64,000 bases of DNA, taken from contig NZ_CP012750.1 of NCBI RefSeq assembly GCF_001302565.1, positions 2,852,001-2,916,000 on the forward strand, written 5' to 3'. The notes under the pieces are model-generated. The model worked only from the letters and a program-made list of their open reading frames with translations, was not told the DNA's origin and did no database searches. This stretch comes from Glutamicibacter halophytocola. GTDB lineage: Bacteria; Actinomycetota; Actinomycetes; Actinomycetales; Micrococcaceae. Each line of letters opens with the position of its first letter. The first letter of the stretch is position 1. Of this stretch, positions 1-10,009 are shown piece after piece. A program made the translations under genes and the position numbers.

Positions 1-315
1 GGCGCAGTAGAACAGCACCAGCGCGCCAACGCCGAGAATCAGCAGCAGGATCGTGGCCGCTAGCGAATCCAGCCGGAAGTTCAATCCGATATTCAGTCCG
101 GGAATCCACTGAATGCCAATGGATGGTGGTGCGTTCGGCGCGCCGTTGGCCAAGGATTCATCGGCGGCGAGCACCCCCGGAAGCTGAGTCAAGAGCCAGG
201 CGAATCCCGCTGCCGGGACGACCGCCACCACATAAAAGGCGTTTCGTTTCAGCGCCCGGAAGAGCATCGGGCACAAAAAAGCGGTCACAAACAACGCAGC
301 GAGAATTACTAGCAC
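1..315 (-). CDS. mnhA: Na+/H+ antiporter subunit A (Mrp/Mnh), N-terminal fragment
   Basis: This frame is open from a GTG at 315 to the window edge, giving about 105 N-terminal residues; the rest of the gene lies outside. It opens with a membrane segment (VLVILAALFVTAFL), a second one around residues 30-45 and a third at the edge, with the WIPGLNIGLNFRLDSLA stretch typical of MrpA/NuoL-like antiporter subunits. MrpA is the large proton-channel subunit of the multi-subunit Na+/H+ antiporter in the cytoplasmic membrane. The GTG is preceded by GAGGAG four bases away, which decides the start. The operon would continue leftward, unseen. A NuoL-family protein of another complex cannot be fully excluded. 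Confidence 0.72.
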   Translation of the reverse strand, partial: MLVILAALFVTAFLCPMLFRALKRNAFYVVAVVPAAGFAWLLTQLPGVLAADESLANGAPNAPPSIGIQWIPGLNIGLNFRLDSLAATILLLILGVGALVLFYCA

Positions 316-464
316 GTGTCTCCTCTGTCGTCTGGCGGATGGGCAGAGTGCGATGACCACGAAAAAATAGTCTGCACCTGTAATTTTATCAGCCGGCCGC
401 TGCCTGATTCCGTGGGATGTGACGCTGGCGGCATATTTTCTGCTGTTTCCGCGATCAGCTGATT

Positions 465-493
465 TTGGGCTTTTACACAGGAACGCCTAATTT
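465..493 (+). promoter_or_regulatory. Possible sigma70-type promoter for the MFS gene
   Basis: TTGGGC at 465-470 and TAATTT at 488-493 are separated by 17 bases, which is consensus spacing. It lies in the 226-base divergent region between the Mrp gene and the MFS gene. This is seen by eye only; no start-site data. Confidence 0.3.
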
Positions 494-541
494 CTGTGTG
501 GGGTTCACCAATGGTTCTCATGCAACGGGTACGATTCGACC

Positions 542-1864
542 ATGTCAATCAATCAGCCGATGTCGAGGCCAGTGAGCGAAAAATGGCTCAACAAGTACAC
601 CTTGGCATGGGCAAGCTGGGACTGGGGCCAGGCCGCCATCAACGCGGTCATGATCACCTTTGTATTCACGGTGTACCTGACCAGCGATCTTTTTGGCGAC
701 AAGGACCATGCCTCCCTGGTGCTCTCCCAAGCACTGACCGTCGGCGGCCTGGCCATCGCCTTTTTGGTGCCCGTCACCGGGTTGCGCGCTGATGCTGCTG
801 GCCGGCGCAAACTATGGATTGTGGTCAATACGCTGATCCTCGTTGCAATTTGCGCCGCCTGTTTCTTTGTCTACCCGAATCCGGCGTTCTTGTGGTTCGG
901 GGCCATTCTTATCGCGTTGATGTCGGTGGTCAGCGAGTTTGCCGGGGTGAACTACAACGCCGTGCTCAACCAGATCTCCACCAAGGCCACCGTCGGCAAG
1001 GTGTCAGGATTCGGCTGGGGCATGGGCTACGTTGGCGGAATTCTCGCCTTGGCACTCGTGCTCTTCGGATTCGTTGAACCGATCGTCCAGTGGCCGGGGG
1101 CTTCCAGCGAGAACTCGCTGAATCTGCGATTGATCGCTCTCTTCTCGGCGGGCTGGTGCCTGGTCTTTGCCCTGCCGCTGTTTTTCATCATCCCCGAATC
1201 CCCACCGGCCAGTGCAGTCAAAATCCCGCTCAAGGATTCCTACAAGGTGCTGTTTGCGACCATCAGGAACTTGTGGAGCAGCGACCGCAACCTGCTCTTC
1301 TTCCTCTGCTCATCCGCAGTCTTCCGCGATGGCCTCGCCGCGATCTTCACCTTTGGCGGCGTCATCGCTGCAGGAACGTTCGGCTTCGCCCCCTCGGAAG
1401 TCATCATCTTCGCCATTGCCGGCAATCTGGTCGCGGCCCTCGGCGCAGTATTGGGTGGCCGGCTCGACGACACGCTGGGACCGAAAAAGGTCATCTGTGG
1501 TTCGCTGGCGGGACTGCTGGTTGCCGGCGCCGGGGTCTTCCTCTCTCCGGGGGCCAGCGGCTTCTGGATCTTCGGATTGCTGTTGTGCCTGTTCGTCGGT
1601 CCCGCCCAGTCCGCTTCGCGGTCCTACCTTTCCCGGCTGGTCCCCGCCGGGCGCGAAGGTGAGCTCTTCGGCCTCTACGCTACGACCGGGCGAGCGGTGT
1701 CGTTCTTGGCACCCGGGCTTTTCGGGTTGTCCATTGCCTTGGCCACCCCGTTTGTCGCTTCGGGGAGCGCCCAGCGTTTTGGCATCCTGGGCATCCTCGT
1801 GGTGCTGGCTCTCGGCTTGCTTCTGTTGTTGCCGATTCGATCGCCGCGGAATCCAGATGCCTAG
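542..1864 (+). CDS. MFS transporter, UMF1-like
   Basis: A 440-residue polytopic membrane protein with about 12 hydrophobic segments. The opening WASWDWGQAAINAVMITFVF and the SEFAGVNYNAVLNQIS stretch around residues 125-140 match the UMF1 (Atg22-like) branch of the major facilitator superfamily, whose bacterial members are exporters of mostly unknown substrate. The start at 542 has only a weak ribosome site; an in-frame ATG at 560 is the alternative. It stands alone as a single gene and ends at a strong shared terminator before the convergent dcd gene. The substrate cannot be inferred from sequence or neighbours. Confidence 0.8.
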   Translation: MSINQPMSRPVSEKWLNKYTLAWASWDWGQAAINAVMITFVFTVYLTSDLFGDKDHASLVLSQALTVGGLAIAFLVPVTGLRADAAGRRKLWIVVNTLILVAICAACFFVYPNPAFLWFGAILIALMSVVSEFAGVNYNAVLNQISTKATVGKVSGFGWGMGYVGGILALALVLFGFVEPIVQWPGASSENSLNLRLIALFSAGWCLVFALPLFFIIPESPPASAVKIPLKDSYKVLFATIRNLWSSDRNLLFFLCSSAVFRDGLAAIFTFGGVIAAGTFGFAPSEVIIFAIAGNLVAALGAVLGGRLDDTLGPKKVICGSLAGLLVAGAGVFLSPGASGFWIFGLLLCLFVGPAQSASRSYLSRLVPAGREGELFGLYATTGRAVSFLAPGLFGLSIALATPFVASGSAQRFGILGILVVLALGLLLLLPIRSPRNPDA

Positions 1865-1892
1865 GCAATTGCTGCTTTGAAGCAGATAGCAC

Positions 1893-1924
1893 AATGGGTC
1901 GGCCCCCGCGGGGGCCGACCCATT
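1893..1924. terminator. Bidirectional terminator between MFS gene and dcd
   Basis: A perfect inverted repeat with 14-base arms (AATGGGTCGGCCCC and its complement) around a CGCG centre lies exactly between two convergent genes. T/A-rich bases flank both sides, so it can serve both strands. Confidence 0.85.
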
Positions 1925-1931
1925 ATTGTGT

Positions 1932-2513
1932 TCAGCTTTCGATGTTCGTGCGATGGAAGTTCAGGTGGCTGCGCGACGCCGTGGGGCCACGCTGGCCCTG
2001 GTACCGGTTTCCATAGGGGCCAGAACCATAAGGGTGCTCGGTGGCTGAGGTCAGCTTGAAGAAGCACAGCTGGCCGATCTTCGATCCCGGCCAGAGCTTG
2101 ATTGGCAAGGTGGCCATGTTGGAAAGTTCCAAGGTCACGTGGCCCGAGAAGCCAGGATCGATGAAGCCTGCTGTGGAGTGGGTCAGCAATCCGAGACGGC
2201 CGAGCGAGCTCTTGCCTTCCAACCGCGCTGCGATGGAGTGCCCGAGGGTCACAACTTCGTAGGTCGAGCCGAGCACAAATTCGCCGGGGTGCAGAATGAA
2301 AGGCTCGTCCGGGTCAACCTCGACCAATCGGGTGAGCTCATCTTGTTCCACCGATGGATCGATGTGCGCATATTTGTGGTTGTCGAAGAGCCGGAAGAAC
2401 CGGTCAATACGAACGTCCACTGATGCGGGCTGGACCATATTCGGTTCAAAGGGCTCAAGCCCAATCTCCCCGGACGCTATTTCTCGACGAATGTCACCAT
2501 CTGAATACAACAC
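1932..2513 (-). CDS. dcd: dCTP deaminase (possibly bifunctional Dcd-Dut)
   Basis: The product is 193 residues, the normal length for Dcd. The core [20 protein letters not shown] and [10 protein letters not shown] are signature motifs; the Glu in [10 protein letters not shown] is part of the deaminase family core. The enzyme deaminates dCTP to dUTP for dTTP synthesis; many actinobacterial homologues also hydrolyse dUTP to dUMP, which I cannot verify here. The frame is open much further upstream, but family alignment places the start at [12 protein letters not shown], a GTG at 2513 (TTG at 2510 is possible, since GAAGG sits close by). It is divergent from the carboxypeptidase gene. Confidence 0.93.
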   Translation of the reverse strand: MLYSDGDIRREIASGEIGLEPFEPNMVQPASVDVRIDRFFRLFDNHKYAHIDPSVEQDELTRLVEVDPDEPFILHPGEFVLGSTYEVVTLGHSIAARLEGKSSLGRLGLLTHSTAGFIDPGFSGHVTLELSNMATLPIKLWPGSKIGQLCFFKLTSATEHPYGSGPYGNRYQGQRGPTASRSHLNFHRTNIES

Positions 2514-2729
2514 GCCTTCAAATTTATCGTGAGAATGCCCAATCGTTGAACTCTTCGAAGAAATATGTAGGTTTTCTTGTTTGAAATGGACAGTCAATCC
2601 ACGGAAAGTCATCATTTGTTCACCACGGCCGTGACGCAATTCCCATTACTTCCCCAGCAATTCCAGCTATCGTGGGATTGGGGTTTGCCCCCTTCATCAT
2701 CACTTCGCAACACAAGGGTTCATCACATC

Positions 2730-3584
2730 ATGCGTCTAGCCTCCGCGCTGACCAGCTCCGTTCTTTCCGCGGCACTGCTGCTCTGTGCAGTTCCGGCTGC
2801 GCTGGCCGCGCCAGCCAAAGACCTGCCTGCCGTTGAAAGCTCCCAGCTTTCAGATGCGTCGAGCATGCTGGCCCTTATCAATCCAACCACCAAGCTGTCG
2901 CCTGAGGATTACACCCCGGCCAACCTGGTGGGTGTTGGCGGCACCGGGCTGACCTTGCGCCCCGAAGCCGCAGAAGCCGTCGAGGACCTCATCGCTGATG
3001 CCCGCGCTGCCGGGCACTCCATCAAGCTGCTTAGTGCCTACCGCTCATATCAACGCCAAGCGGCCCTGTTCAGCCAATATCAAGCGAAGTACGGGACGGC
3101 TTATGCTGAACGCATTTCGGCACGCCCCGGAACCAGCGAGCACCAGCTCGGGCTGGCAGCAGACCTGGGATACACCAACAGCCGGGCTGAGCTGAAGGAA
3201 GAATTCGGCCAAACTCCCGCAGGCATCTGGATTGCCGAGCATGCCGGGGATTACGGCCTGATCATCCGCTACCCGCAGGGCAAAGAAGAGATCACCGGCT
3301 ACAAATACGAGCCATGGCATGTGCGCTACATCGGCAAGGATCATGCCAAGGCCTTGGCTGAATCTGGCGCAGAGACCTATGAAGACTACTTCCAGATGCT
3401 CAGAAAGTCGCTGGAAGCACCGAAGGAAGAAGCCGGCTCGAAAAAAGCCGACAAGGAAGCCGACAAGGAATCCGATAAGGACGCCCAGAAGGCTGGCCAC
3501 GGCGTGATGAAGGAAGACGACCTTCTGGTCCTGCGCTTCCTGCCGCCCTACCGTGACTGGGGCTTCGGCTTCACAGAAAAATAA
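2730..3584 (+). CDS. D-alanyl-D-alanine carboxypeptidase, VanY/M15B type
   Basis: The 284-residue product has a signal peptide (MRLASALTSSVLSAALLL... cleaved near ALA-AP) and an M15B peptidase domain. Zinc-site motifs are visible: SEHQLGLAAD (SxHxxGxAxD) and EPWHVRY. It would trim the terminal D-Ala of peptidoglycan stem peptides outside the membrane. After about residue 225 there is a charged Lys/Glu/Asp-rich tail with repeats of the form ADKEADKESDK, unusual for the family and perhaps a wall-binding or flexible segment. I chose the ATG at 2730 because it directly begins the signal peptide; upstream residues of the longer frame have no family match. Confidence 0.88.
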   Translation: MRLASALTSSVLSAALLLCAVPAALAAPAKDLPAVESSQLSDASSMLALINPTTKLSPEDYTPANLVGVGGTGLTLRPEAAEAVEDLIADARAAGHSIKLLSAYRSYQRQAALFSQYQAKYGTAYAERISARPGTSEHQLGLAADLGYTNSRAELKEEFGQTPAGIWIAEHAGDYGLIIRYPQGKEEITGYKYEPWHVRYIGKDHAKALAESGAETYEDYFQMLRKSLEAPKEEAGSKKADKEADKESDKDAQKAGHGVMKEDDLLVLRFLPPYRDWGFGFTEK

Positions 3585-3590
3585 GGCAGC

Positions 3591-3947
3591 CTAGAAGAAC
3601 GCTGCAATACCCAGAAACACTGCGGTCGGAATCAACGAGGCCGCCAGCGCAATGCCCCAGTGCAAGTACTTGCCGCTGGTTTTCTGGCAGGCGCCTGCGC
3701 GCTTCCTGCGGTAGATCAGGTTCACGTTGGACAGCACCCAGATCATGGTTCCGATGGCCAGTGGCGGGCCGAGCACTACCTGGACAGGCAAGAACGAGTG
3801 GGCCTCATAGAGGTCCCGGGCTGCCCTCCCCCATGTGGTCAGCGGGTCGGCAAGCACCATGAGGCTCAGCATCCAATAGTAGATAATTCCGGGGATGCCC
3901 AGCAGCACATTCACGACCAGTAGCCGTCTCACAGTCCTGCCCTTCAT
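3591..3947 (-). CDS. Small membrane protein of unknown function
   Basis: A 118-residue protein with three hydrophobic segments (about residues 8-30, 55-75 and 95-117) and a basic RRKRAG loop between the second and third. I do not recognise a family. It converges on the carboxypeptidase gene with a gap of only six bases. Composition and reading-frame quality look like a real gene, but the function is unknown. Confidence 0.6.
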   Translation of the reverse strand: MKGRTVRRLLVVNVLLGIPGIIYYWMLSLMVLADPLTTWGRAARDLYEAHSFLPVQVVLGPPLAIGTMIWVLSNVNLIYRRKRAGACQKTSGKYLHWGIALAASLIPTAVFLGIAAFF

Positions 3948-4058
3948 CCCGGTAATGCATCCAGCGCATGCGAAGCACCATGAATTCTACCGAAGCAGCC
4001 CCCGGTATTCAGGCTTTTATCCCCCGCCGCAGCCTGTGCATCGGCTAGGAATTGCACA

Positions 4059-4095
4059 GGGGCTGCCAGCGGTTGCGATAACCGCTGGCAGCCCC
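4059..4095 (-). terminator. Terminator of the fumarase gene
   Basis: An inverted repeat with 16-base arms (GGGGCTGCCAGCGGTT and its complement) and a five-base loop lies just beyond the fumarase stop. No long T-run follows, so it may be less efficient than others in the window. Confidence 0.75.
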
Positions 4096-4113
4096 CGTCC
4101 AGAACGCCGAAAT

Positions 4114-5820
<1,707 letters not shown>

Positions 5821-5931
5821 GCTCTGTCCTTGATTCAATCGTGGATGCTCATCTGCCATTTTAGGCCTTTACCCCGATTTTCCCGCATTCGCCGTTTGCA
5901 CCTGAGGCTTTATCGCGACATGCTGGAGTAC

Positions 5932-6423
5932 ATGAGCACCGAGAACACCCCAGCTGCGCACGATGGCCAGAATCCGACACAAATCCCGGATGCGATCATC
6001 GAGACGCCCATGGACCAGCACCGTGCCAAGCCTAAAACGCACTTCGAAATGATGCTGCAGGCCGGTCTAAACAAGCCTGAGTTGTCCGGTTCCGTCATTG
6101 GCGCCTTCATGAGCGCCGAGGTGTACTTCCTCTCCCGCGAAGAGGTCACCGAAGAGAACAAGAACGCCCAGCCGATGCTGCTGACCAACCCGACCGGCGA
6201 GGCCGTGGTGGCACTGTTCACCACCCTGGAACGCATTCCGTCCAGCTACATCGACCAGGCGCCATTTGGCGTCAAGGTCCAAGGAGCCACCGTGGTGCGC
6301 GCACTGGAGAACACCGGATTCGTAGTGAACCCGGGCGATGAGCTGAGCTTCGAGGTACCCGCAGATGGCGTGGCCATCTTGCAGCAGCAGCTGCTGAAGC
6401 AGAAATCCGAAGGCCAGGCGTAA
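5932..6423 (+). CDS. SseB-like N-terminal domain protein
   Basis: A 163-residue soluble protein; residues about 35-155 (FEMMLQAGLNKPELSGSVIGAF, VYFLSREE, NPTGEAVVALFTTLERIP, VNPGDELSFEVPADGVA) resemble the SseB family, named for enhanced serine sensitivity in E. coli but without an established mechanism. No signal or membrane segment. The ATG at 5932 has GGAG three bases away; an ATG at 5920 is the alternative. It is divergent from fumarase and upstream of a tRNA gene. Confidence 0.7.
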   Translation: MSTENTPAAHDGQNPTQIPDAIIETPMDQHRAKPKTHFEMMLQAGLNKPELSGSVIGAFMSAEVYFLSREEVTEENKNAQPMLLTNPTGEAVVALFTTLERIPSSYIDQAPFGVKVQGATVVRALENTGFVVNPGDELSFEVPADGVAILQQQLLKQKSEGQA

Positions 6424-6519
6424 CTTTCCGCACGATTATCCGCGCCGTTTACCGGTCGGTCGAATTCGTGGGATATGCTGATTGTTGCCCGAGCCGTCAT
6501 TAGGCCGCTCGGTGCACCT

Positions 6520-6590
6520 GCGGGCGTAGCTCAATGGTAGAGCGCTAGCTTCCCAAGCTCGATACGCGGGTTCGATTCCCGTCGCCCGCT
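6520..6590 (+). tRNA. tRNA-Gly (anticodon CCC)
   Basis: Acceptor arms GCGGGCG and CGCCCGC pair fully, with a D arm GCTC/GAGC, a T arm GCGGG-TTCGATT-CCCGT and an anticodon loop TTCCCAA giving anticodon CCC for codon GGG. The CCA end is not encoded. The second pair of the anticodon stem (CTAGC/GCTCG) is a T-C mismatch. A hairpin follows directly. Confidence 0.93.
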
Positions 6591-6597
6591 CGCACTG

Positions 6598-6634
6598 ACG
6601 TCGGGGTACCACCAGGTGCCCCGACGTTTTCGTT
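6598..6634 (+). terminator. Rho-independent terminator after tRNA-Gly
   Basis: ACGTCGGGG and CCCCGACGT form a nine-base stem, further helped by TACC/GGT(G) inside, and are followed by TTTTCGTTTT. Confidence 0.88.
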
Positions 6635-6658
6635 TTACCAGGCCAACGCCCAAGGAGC

Positions 6659-7591
6659 ATGATGACCGGAGTCCTCGAAGGCTTCTCCATCATCTGGGTG
6701 GTGATCGCCGTTGGATATCTGGTTGGGCGCACCGGGGTGCTGGGCGAACAGGGGCGCAATGTCCTGAGCCGGGTCACCTTCTTCATTGCCAGCCCGGCCC
6801 TGTTGTTCACCACCTTGGCCGAGTCCGATCCCGTCGCCGTGCTGGGCCCGCTGTTGTGGGTGGCCGCCATCTCCGCTGCGCTCACTGCCCTGGTCTACTA
6901 CCTGGCGACGGCGCGCTGGCTGAAGCGCTCGGCTTCGGAGCGGATCATTGCCGCGATGTCCGCGTCCACGGTGAACTCGGCCAACCTCGGGCTGCCGATC
7001 GCCCTCTATGTCCTTGGCGATGCGTCTTTTGCCGCACCCATCATCTTGTTCCAGCTGGCGCTGTACCAGCCGATCAATTTGGCGATGCTGGATGCCACCA
7101 CCTCGCGCCACCGCACCACGCCGCTGGCACTGCTGGTGGCCACCGCGAAAAACCCGATGATCATCGGCTCCATGCTTGGCCTCGTCGTTGCGCTGACCGG
7201 CTTCAGCCTGCCCTCGATCGTGCTTGAACCAATCGATCTGATTGCCGGCGCCTCGATTCCATGCATGCTGATGGCCTTCGGCATCTCGCTGGTGGGGTCC
7301 AGGCCGCTGGAGAAGAAGTCCGGCCGACGCGCCGATGTGCTCATCGGAACGGCTGCAAAACTGGTCATCCACCCGGCGCTGGCCTGGGTGCTGGCCTATC
7401 TGGCCTTCGGGCTGCGCGGAGAAATGCTGGTCGCTTCAGTGATCATGGCCGGCCTGCCGACCGCGCAAAATATCTTCGTGACCGCCTCGCGCTACAACCA
7501 CGGGGTGACCGTGGCCAAGGATACGGTGCTCATCACGACCATCTGCGCGATACCGCTGATGATGTTGCTGGCCGTCATGCTGGGAATTTAG
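6659..7591 (+). CDS. AEC (auxin efflux carrier) family transporter
   Basis: A 310-residue membrane protein with about ten hydrophobic segments, divided into two repeats as usual for AEC permeases (GFSIIWVVIAVGYLVGR at the start; NSANLGLPIALYVLGD near residue 105; GLPTAQNIFVTASRYN near residue 265). Bacterial members move small organic anions such as malate or malonate; the substrate here is not evident. AAGGAG lies just before tandem ATG codons at 6659 and 6662; spacing favours the second. Confidence 0.85.
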   Translation: MMTGVLEGFSIIWVVIAVGYLVGRTGVLGEQGRNVLSRVTFFIASPALLFTTLAESDPVAVLGPLLWVAAISAALTALVYYLATARWLKRSASERIIAAMSASTVNSANLGLPIALYVLGDASFAAPIILFQLALYQPINLAMLDATTSRHRTTPLALLVATAKNPMIIGSMLGLVVALTGFSLPSIVLEPIDLIAGASIPCMLMAFGISLVGSRPLEKKSGRRADVLIGTAAKLVIHPALAWVLAYLAFGLRGEMLVASVIMAGLPTAQNIFVTASRYNHGVTVAKDTVLITTICAIPLMMLLAVMLGI

Positions 7592-7619
7592 TGTAACTTT
7601 TGAGCTTCGGAATAAGCGG

Positions 7620-7648
7620 ATGTCTCTAGACTGTTGTTAGGACTAGAG
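7620..7648 (+). promoter_or_regulatory. Candidate Cys-Cys leader peptide and hairpin before the amino-acid ABC operon
   Basis: ATG at 7620 opens a six-codon frame, MSLDCC, ending in TAG at 7638-7640; GGAA sits seven bases upstream. CTCTAG (7624-7629) and CTAGAG (7643-7648) are complementary, and both Cys codons and the stop lie in the loop between them. Poly-Cys short frames act as cysteine-responsive attenuators in mycobacteria, and the next gene resembles a cystine-binding protein. This role is inference; chance cannot be excluded for so short a frame. Confidence 0.4.
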
Positions 7649-7678
7649 CATAATCACCCCCTTTTGAATGAGGTCACC

Positions 7679-8488
7679 ATGAAGCGCACCGTTCCACTGC
7701 TGGCTACCGCCGCAATTCTTGCCCTATCTTTGAGCGCCTGCGGTTCATCTAGCGGCACCGCTGGCTCCTCCTCGTCCGAGCAGAGCGATTCAGCCCTGCA
7801 AAAGGTCAAGGACGCCGGCGTGCTGACCGTCGGCACCGAGGGAACCTACCGCCCCTTTTCCTTCCATGAAGGCAGCGAGCTGACCGGCTACGACGTTGAG
7901 GTCATCAAGGCCGTCGGCGAAAAGATGGGTGTTGAGGTCAAGTTCCAGGAAACCCAGTGGGACGCGATTTTTGCCGGCTTGGATGCCGGACGCTTTGACG
8001 TGATCGCCAACCAGGTGGCCATTACCCCGGAACGCGAAGAGAAGTACCTTTTCTCCAAGCCATACACCGTTTCCGAGGGCGTCGTTGTCACCAAGAGCGA
8101 CAACACCGACATCACCTCCTTCGACTCGCTCAAGGGCAAGAAGACCGCGCAGTCGCTGACCAGCAGCTTCTATGAGGCAGCCAAGGCCGCTGGAGCCACC
8201 ATCGAGCCGGTGGAGGGGTGGGCCCAGTCGGTCACCCTGCTCAAGCAGGGTCGAGTGGATGCCACCGTCAATGACAAGCTGACCTTCCTGGATGCACAGA
8301 AGACCAATCCGGATGACAGCATCAAGATCGCCGCCGAATCCGAGGACAAGAGCGAATCGGCAGTCACCCTGCGCAAGGGCTCGGAGGATCTGCAAGAAGC
8401 GATCGATGGCGCCCTGGACGAGCTGCGTGCCGATGGCGAACTGGCATCGATCTCTGAAAAGTACTTCGGCGAGGACATCAGCAAATAA
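7679..8488 (+). CDS. Amino-acid (probably cystine) ABC transporter substrate-binding lipoprotein
   Basis: A 269-residue lipoprotein with lipobox LSAC near residue 20 and a family 3 solute-binding domain (SBP_bac_3). The stretch ETQWDAIFAGLDAGRFDVIANQ and AITPEREEKY closely resembles cystine-binding FliY/TcyA proteins, suggesting cystine as ligand. A Ser/Gly-rich linker follows the lipid cysteine. The ATG at 7679 is preceded by GAGG and begins the signal peptide, so I reject the longer TTG frame from 7634. It is first in a three-gene operon, separated from the permease by a hairpin. Confidence 0.87.
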   Translation: MKRTVPLLATAAILALSLSACGSSSGTAGSSSSEQSDSALQKVKDAGVLTVGTEGTYRPFSFHEGSELTGYDVEVIKAVGEKMGVEVKFQETQWDAIFAGLDAGRFDVIANQVAITPEREEKYLFSKPYTVSEGVVVTKSDNTDITSFDSLKGKKTAQSLTSSFYEAAKAAGATIEPVEGWAQSVTLLKQGRVDATVNDKLTFLDAQKTNPDDSIKIAAESEDKSESAVTLRKGSEDLQEAIDGALDELRADGELASISEKYFGEDISK

Positions 8489-8514
8489 CCGGTACCATCC
8501 CTGGTGAAACAGTA

Positions 8515-8549
8515 GACTGGCTCCACACGTCTCCAGCGTGGGGCCAGTC
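8515..8549 (+). terminator. Intra-operon hairpin between binding protein and permease genes
   Basis: GACTGGCTCCACAC pairs with GTGGGGCCAGTC and is followed by TCGTTTGT. As a partial terminator it would make the binding protein more abundant than the membrane parts, a common arrangement in binding-protein ABC operons. Confidence 0.65.
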
Positions 8550-8571
8550 TCGTTTGTCTCAAAGGTAGCTT

Positions 8572-9237
8572 ATGGATTCGAATTGGCAGTTATTCATCGA
8601 TTCGCTCTGGCCCCTGGCCAAAGGCGCAATCACGGCAACCATTCCGCTGGCGCTGATCAGCTTTGCCCTCGGACTGGCGATCGCCTTGCTGATGGCGCTG
8701 ATGCGCATCAGCAAAAACCCGGCGCTCTCGGGCATCGCCCGGGTCTACATTTCGATTGTTCGCGGCACTCCCCTGCTCGTGCAGTTGTTTGTCATCTTCT
8801 ACGGCATGCCCAGCCTGGGAATCACCATTGATCCCTGGCCCAGTGCGATCATTGCCTTCAGCCTGAACATCGGCGGCTATGCCGCCGAAATTATCCGCGC
8901 CGCGATCCTCTCGGTCCCGGCCGGACAGTGGGAAGCCGGATACACCCTGGGCATGTCGCGCACGCGCAGCCTGTACCGGTTGATCCTTCCGCAGGCCACC
9001 CGCGTGGCGATTCCTCCTCTGTCCAATTCCTTCATCTCATTGGTGAAGGACACCTCGTTGGCCTCGACCATTCTGGTCACCGAAATGTTCCGCAAGGCCC
9101 AGGAGATCACGGCCTCGACCTACGAGTTCATGCTCCTGTACTGCGAAGCGGCCGCGATCTACTGGATCATTTGCCTGTTGCTCTCTGCGCTGCAGAACTC
9201 TGTTGAAGGAAAGCTGGAAAAGTATGTCGCCAAGTAG
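8572..9237 (+). CDS. Amino-acid ABC transporter permease
   Basis: A 221-residue HisM/TcyB-type permease with five or so membrane segments. RGTPLLVQLFVIFYG is the usual N-terminal signature, and the EAA loop that contacts the ATPase is AGQWEAGYTLGMSRTRSLYRLILPQA at about residues 117-142 (shown in part: EAGYTLGMS). It moves the substrate delivered by the upstream lipoprotein. AAAGG precedes the ATG. Its last 14 bases overlap the ATPase gene, so the two are likely translationally coupled. Confidence 0.9.
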   Translation: MDSNWQLFIDSLWPLAKGAITATIPLALISFALGLAIALLMALMRISKNPALSGIARVYISIVRGTPLLVQLFVIFYGMPSLGITIDPWPSAIIAFSLNIGGYAAEIIRAAILSVPAGQWEAGYTLGMSRTRSLYRLILPQATRVAIPPLSNSFISLVKDTSLASTILVTEMFRKAQEITASTYEFMLLYCEAAAIYWIICLLLSALQNSVEGKLEKYVAK

Positions 9238-9991
9238 CACAACCTTGCTCAGCGTCACCGGCCTGCACAAGGCTTTCGGCGAGAACCAGGTGCTGAAGGG
9301 CATCGATTTTTCCGTGCACTCCGGCGAAGTCGTGGCCTTGATCGGCCCCTCCGGTTCTGGAAAGACCACCGCACTGCGCTGCCTGAATGGGCTGGAGATC
9401 GCGGATGCGGGAACCGTCGGCTTTGAAGGCGGCCCGGCGGTGAGCTTCGATGCCACAACCAAGCCAAAATCAGCGCAGGTGCTGCGCGATCGTTCAGCCA
9501 TGGTTTTCCAAGGGCACCATCTCTTCCCGCACCTGACGGTGCTGCAAAATGTCAGCATTGGGCCGATCGAAGTCCAAAAGCGCCCGCGCGACCAGGTGCT
9601 GCCAGAAGCGCGCAAGCTCCTGGATCGCGTGGGGCTGGGCTCCAAGGCCGAGGCCTACCCGAACTCGCTCTCCGGCGGACAGCAGCAGCGCGTAGGCATT
9701 GTCCGCGCGCTGATGCAGCAACCCGACCTGCTGCTCTTCGACGAGCCGACCAGTGCGCTGGATCCCGAACTTGTTGGCGAAGTGCTCAGCGTCATCAAGG
9801 AACTGGCCCAGGAGGGATGGTCCATGGTGCTGGTGACCCACGAGCTGGCCTTCGCCCGGGATGTGGCCGATACCGTCGTCTTCATGGATGGCGGAGTGGT
9901 CGTGGAGACCGGAAACGCTGCCCAGGTTCTGTCCACGCCGGCAAATCCCCGCACACAAGCCTTCGTCCAACGTCTTTTGCACCCGTTCTAG
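9224..9991 (+). CDS. Amino-acid ABC transporter ATP-binding protein
   Basis: A 255-residue ABC ATPase: Walker A GPSGSGKTT near residue 40, Q-loop FQGHHLFPH, signature LSGGQQQR, Walker B LLLFDEPTSALD and switch His in LVTHE. It energises the permease encoded just upstream. The start at 9224 (MSPSSTTLL) has a purine-rich GGAAAAG site; the frame also opens at 9203 but the extra residues have no family support. The stretch between the Q-loop Walker A and the Q-loop carries an insertion rich in charged residues (FDATTKPKSAQVLRD), a small oddity. Confidence 0.92.
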   Translation: MSPSSTTLLSVTGLHKAFGENQVLKGIDFSVHSGEVVALIGPSGSGKTTALRCLNGLEIADAGTVGFEGGPAVSFDATTKPKSAQVLRDRSAMVFQGHHLFPHLTVLQNVSIGPIEVQKRPRDQVLPEARKLLDRVGLGSKAEAYPNSLSGGQQQRVGIVRALMQQPDLLLFDEPTSALDPELVGEVLSVIKELAQEGWSMVLVTHELAFARDVADTVVFMDGGVVVETGNAAQVLSTPANPRTQAFVQRLLHPF

Positions 9992-10009
9992 AAAGCATAG
10001 AGTAGCGCT

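Noticed and set aside
2514..2639. 42 extra N-terminal codons on dCTP deaminase
   Set aside because: Family members begin at the position of VLYSDGDIR; the extra stretch has no similarity and covers the divergent promoter region.
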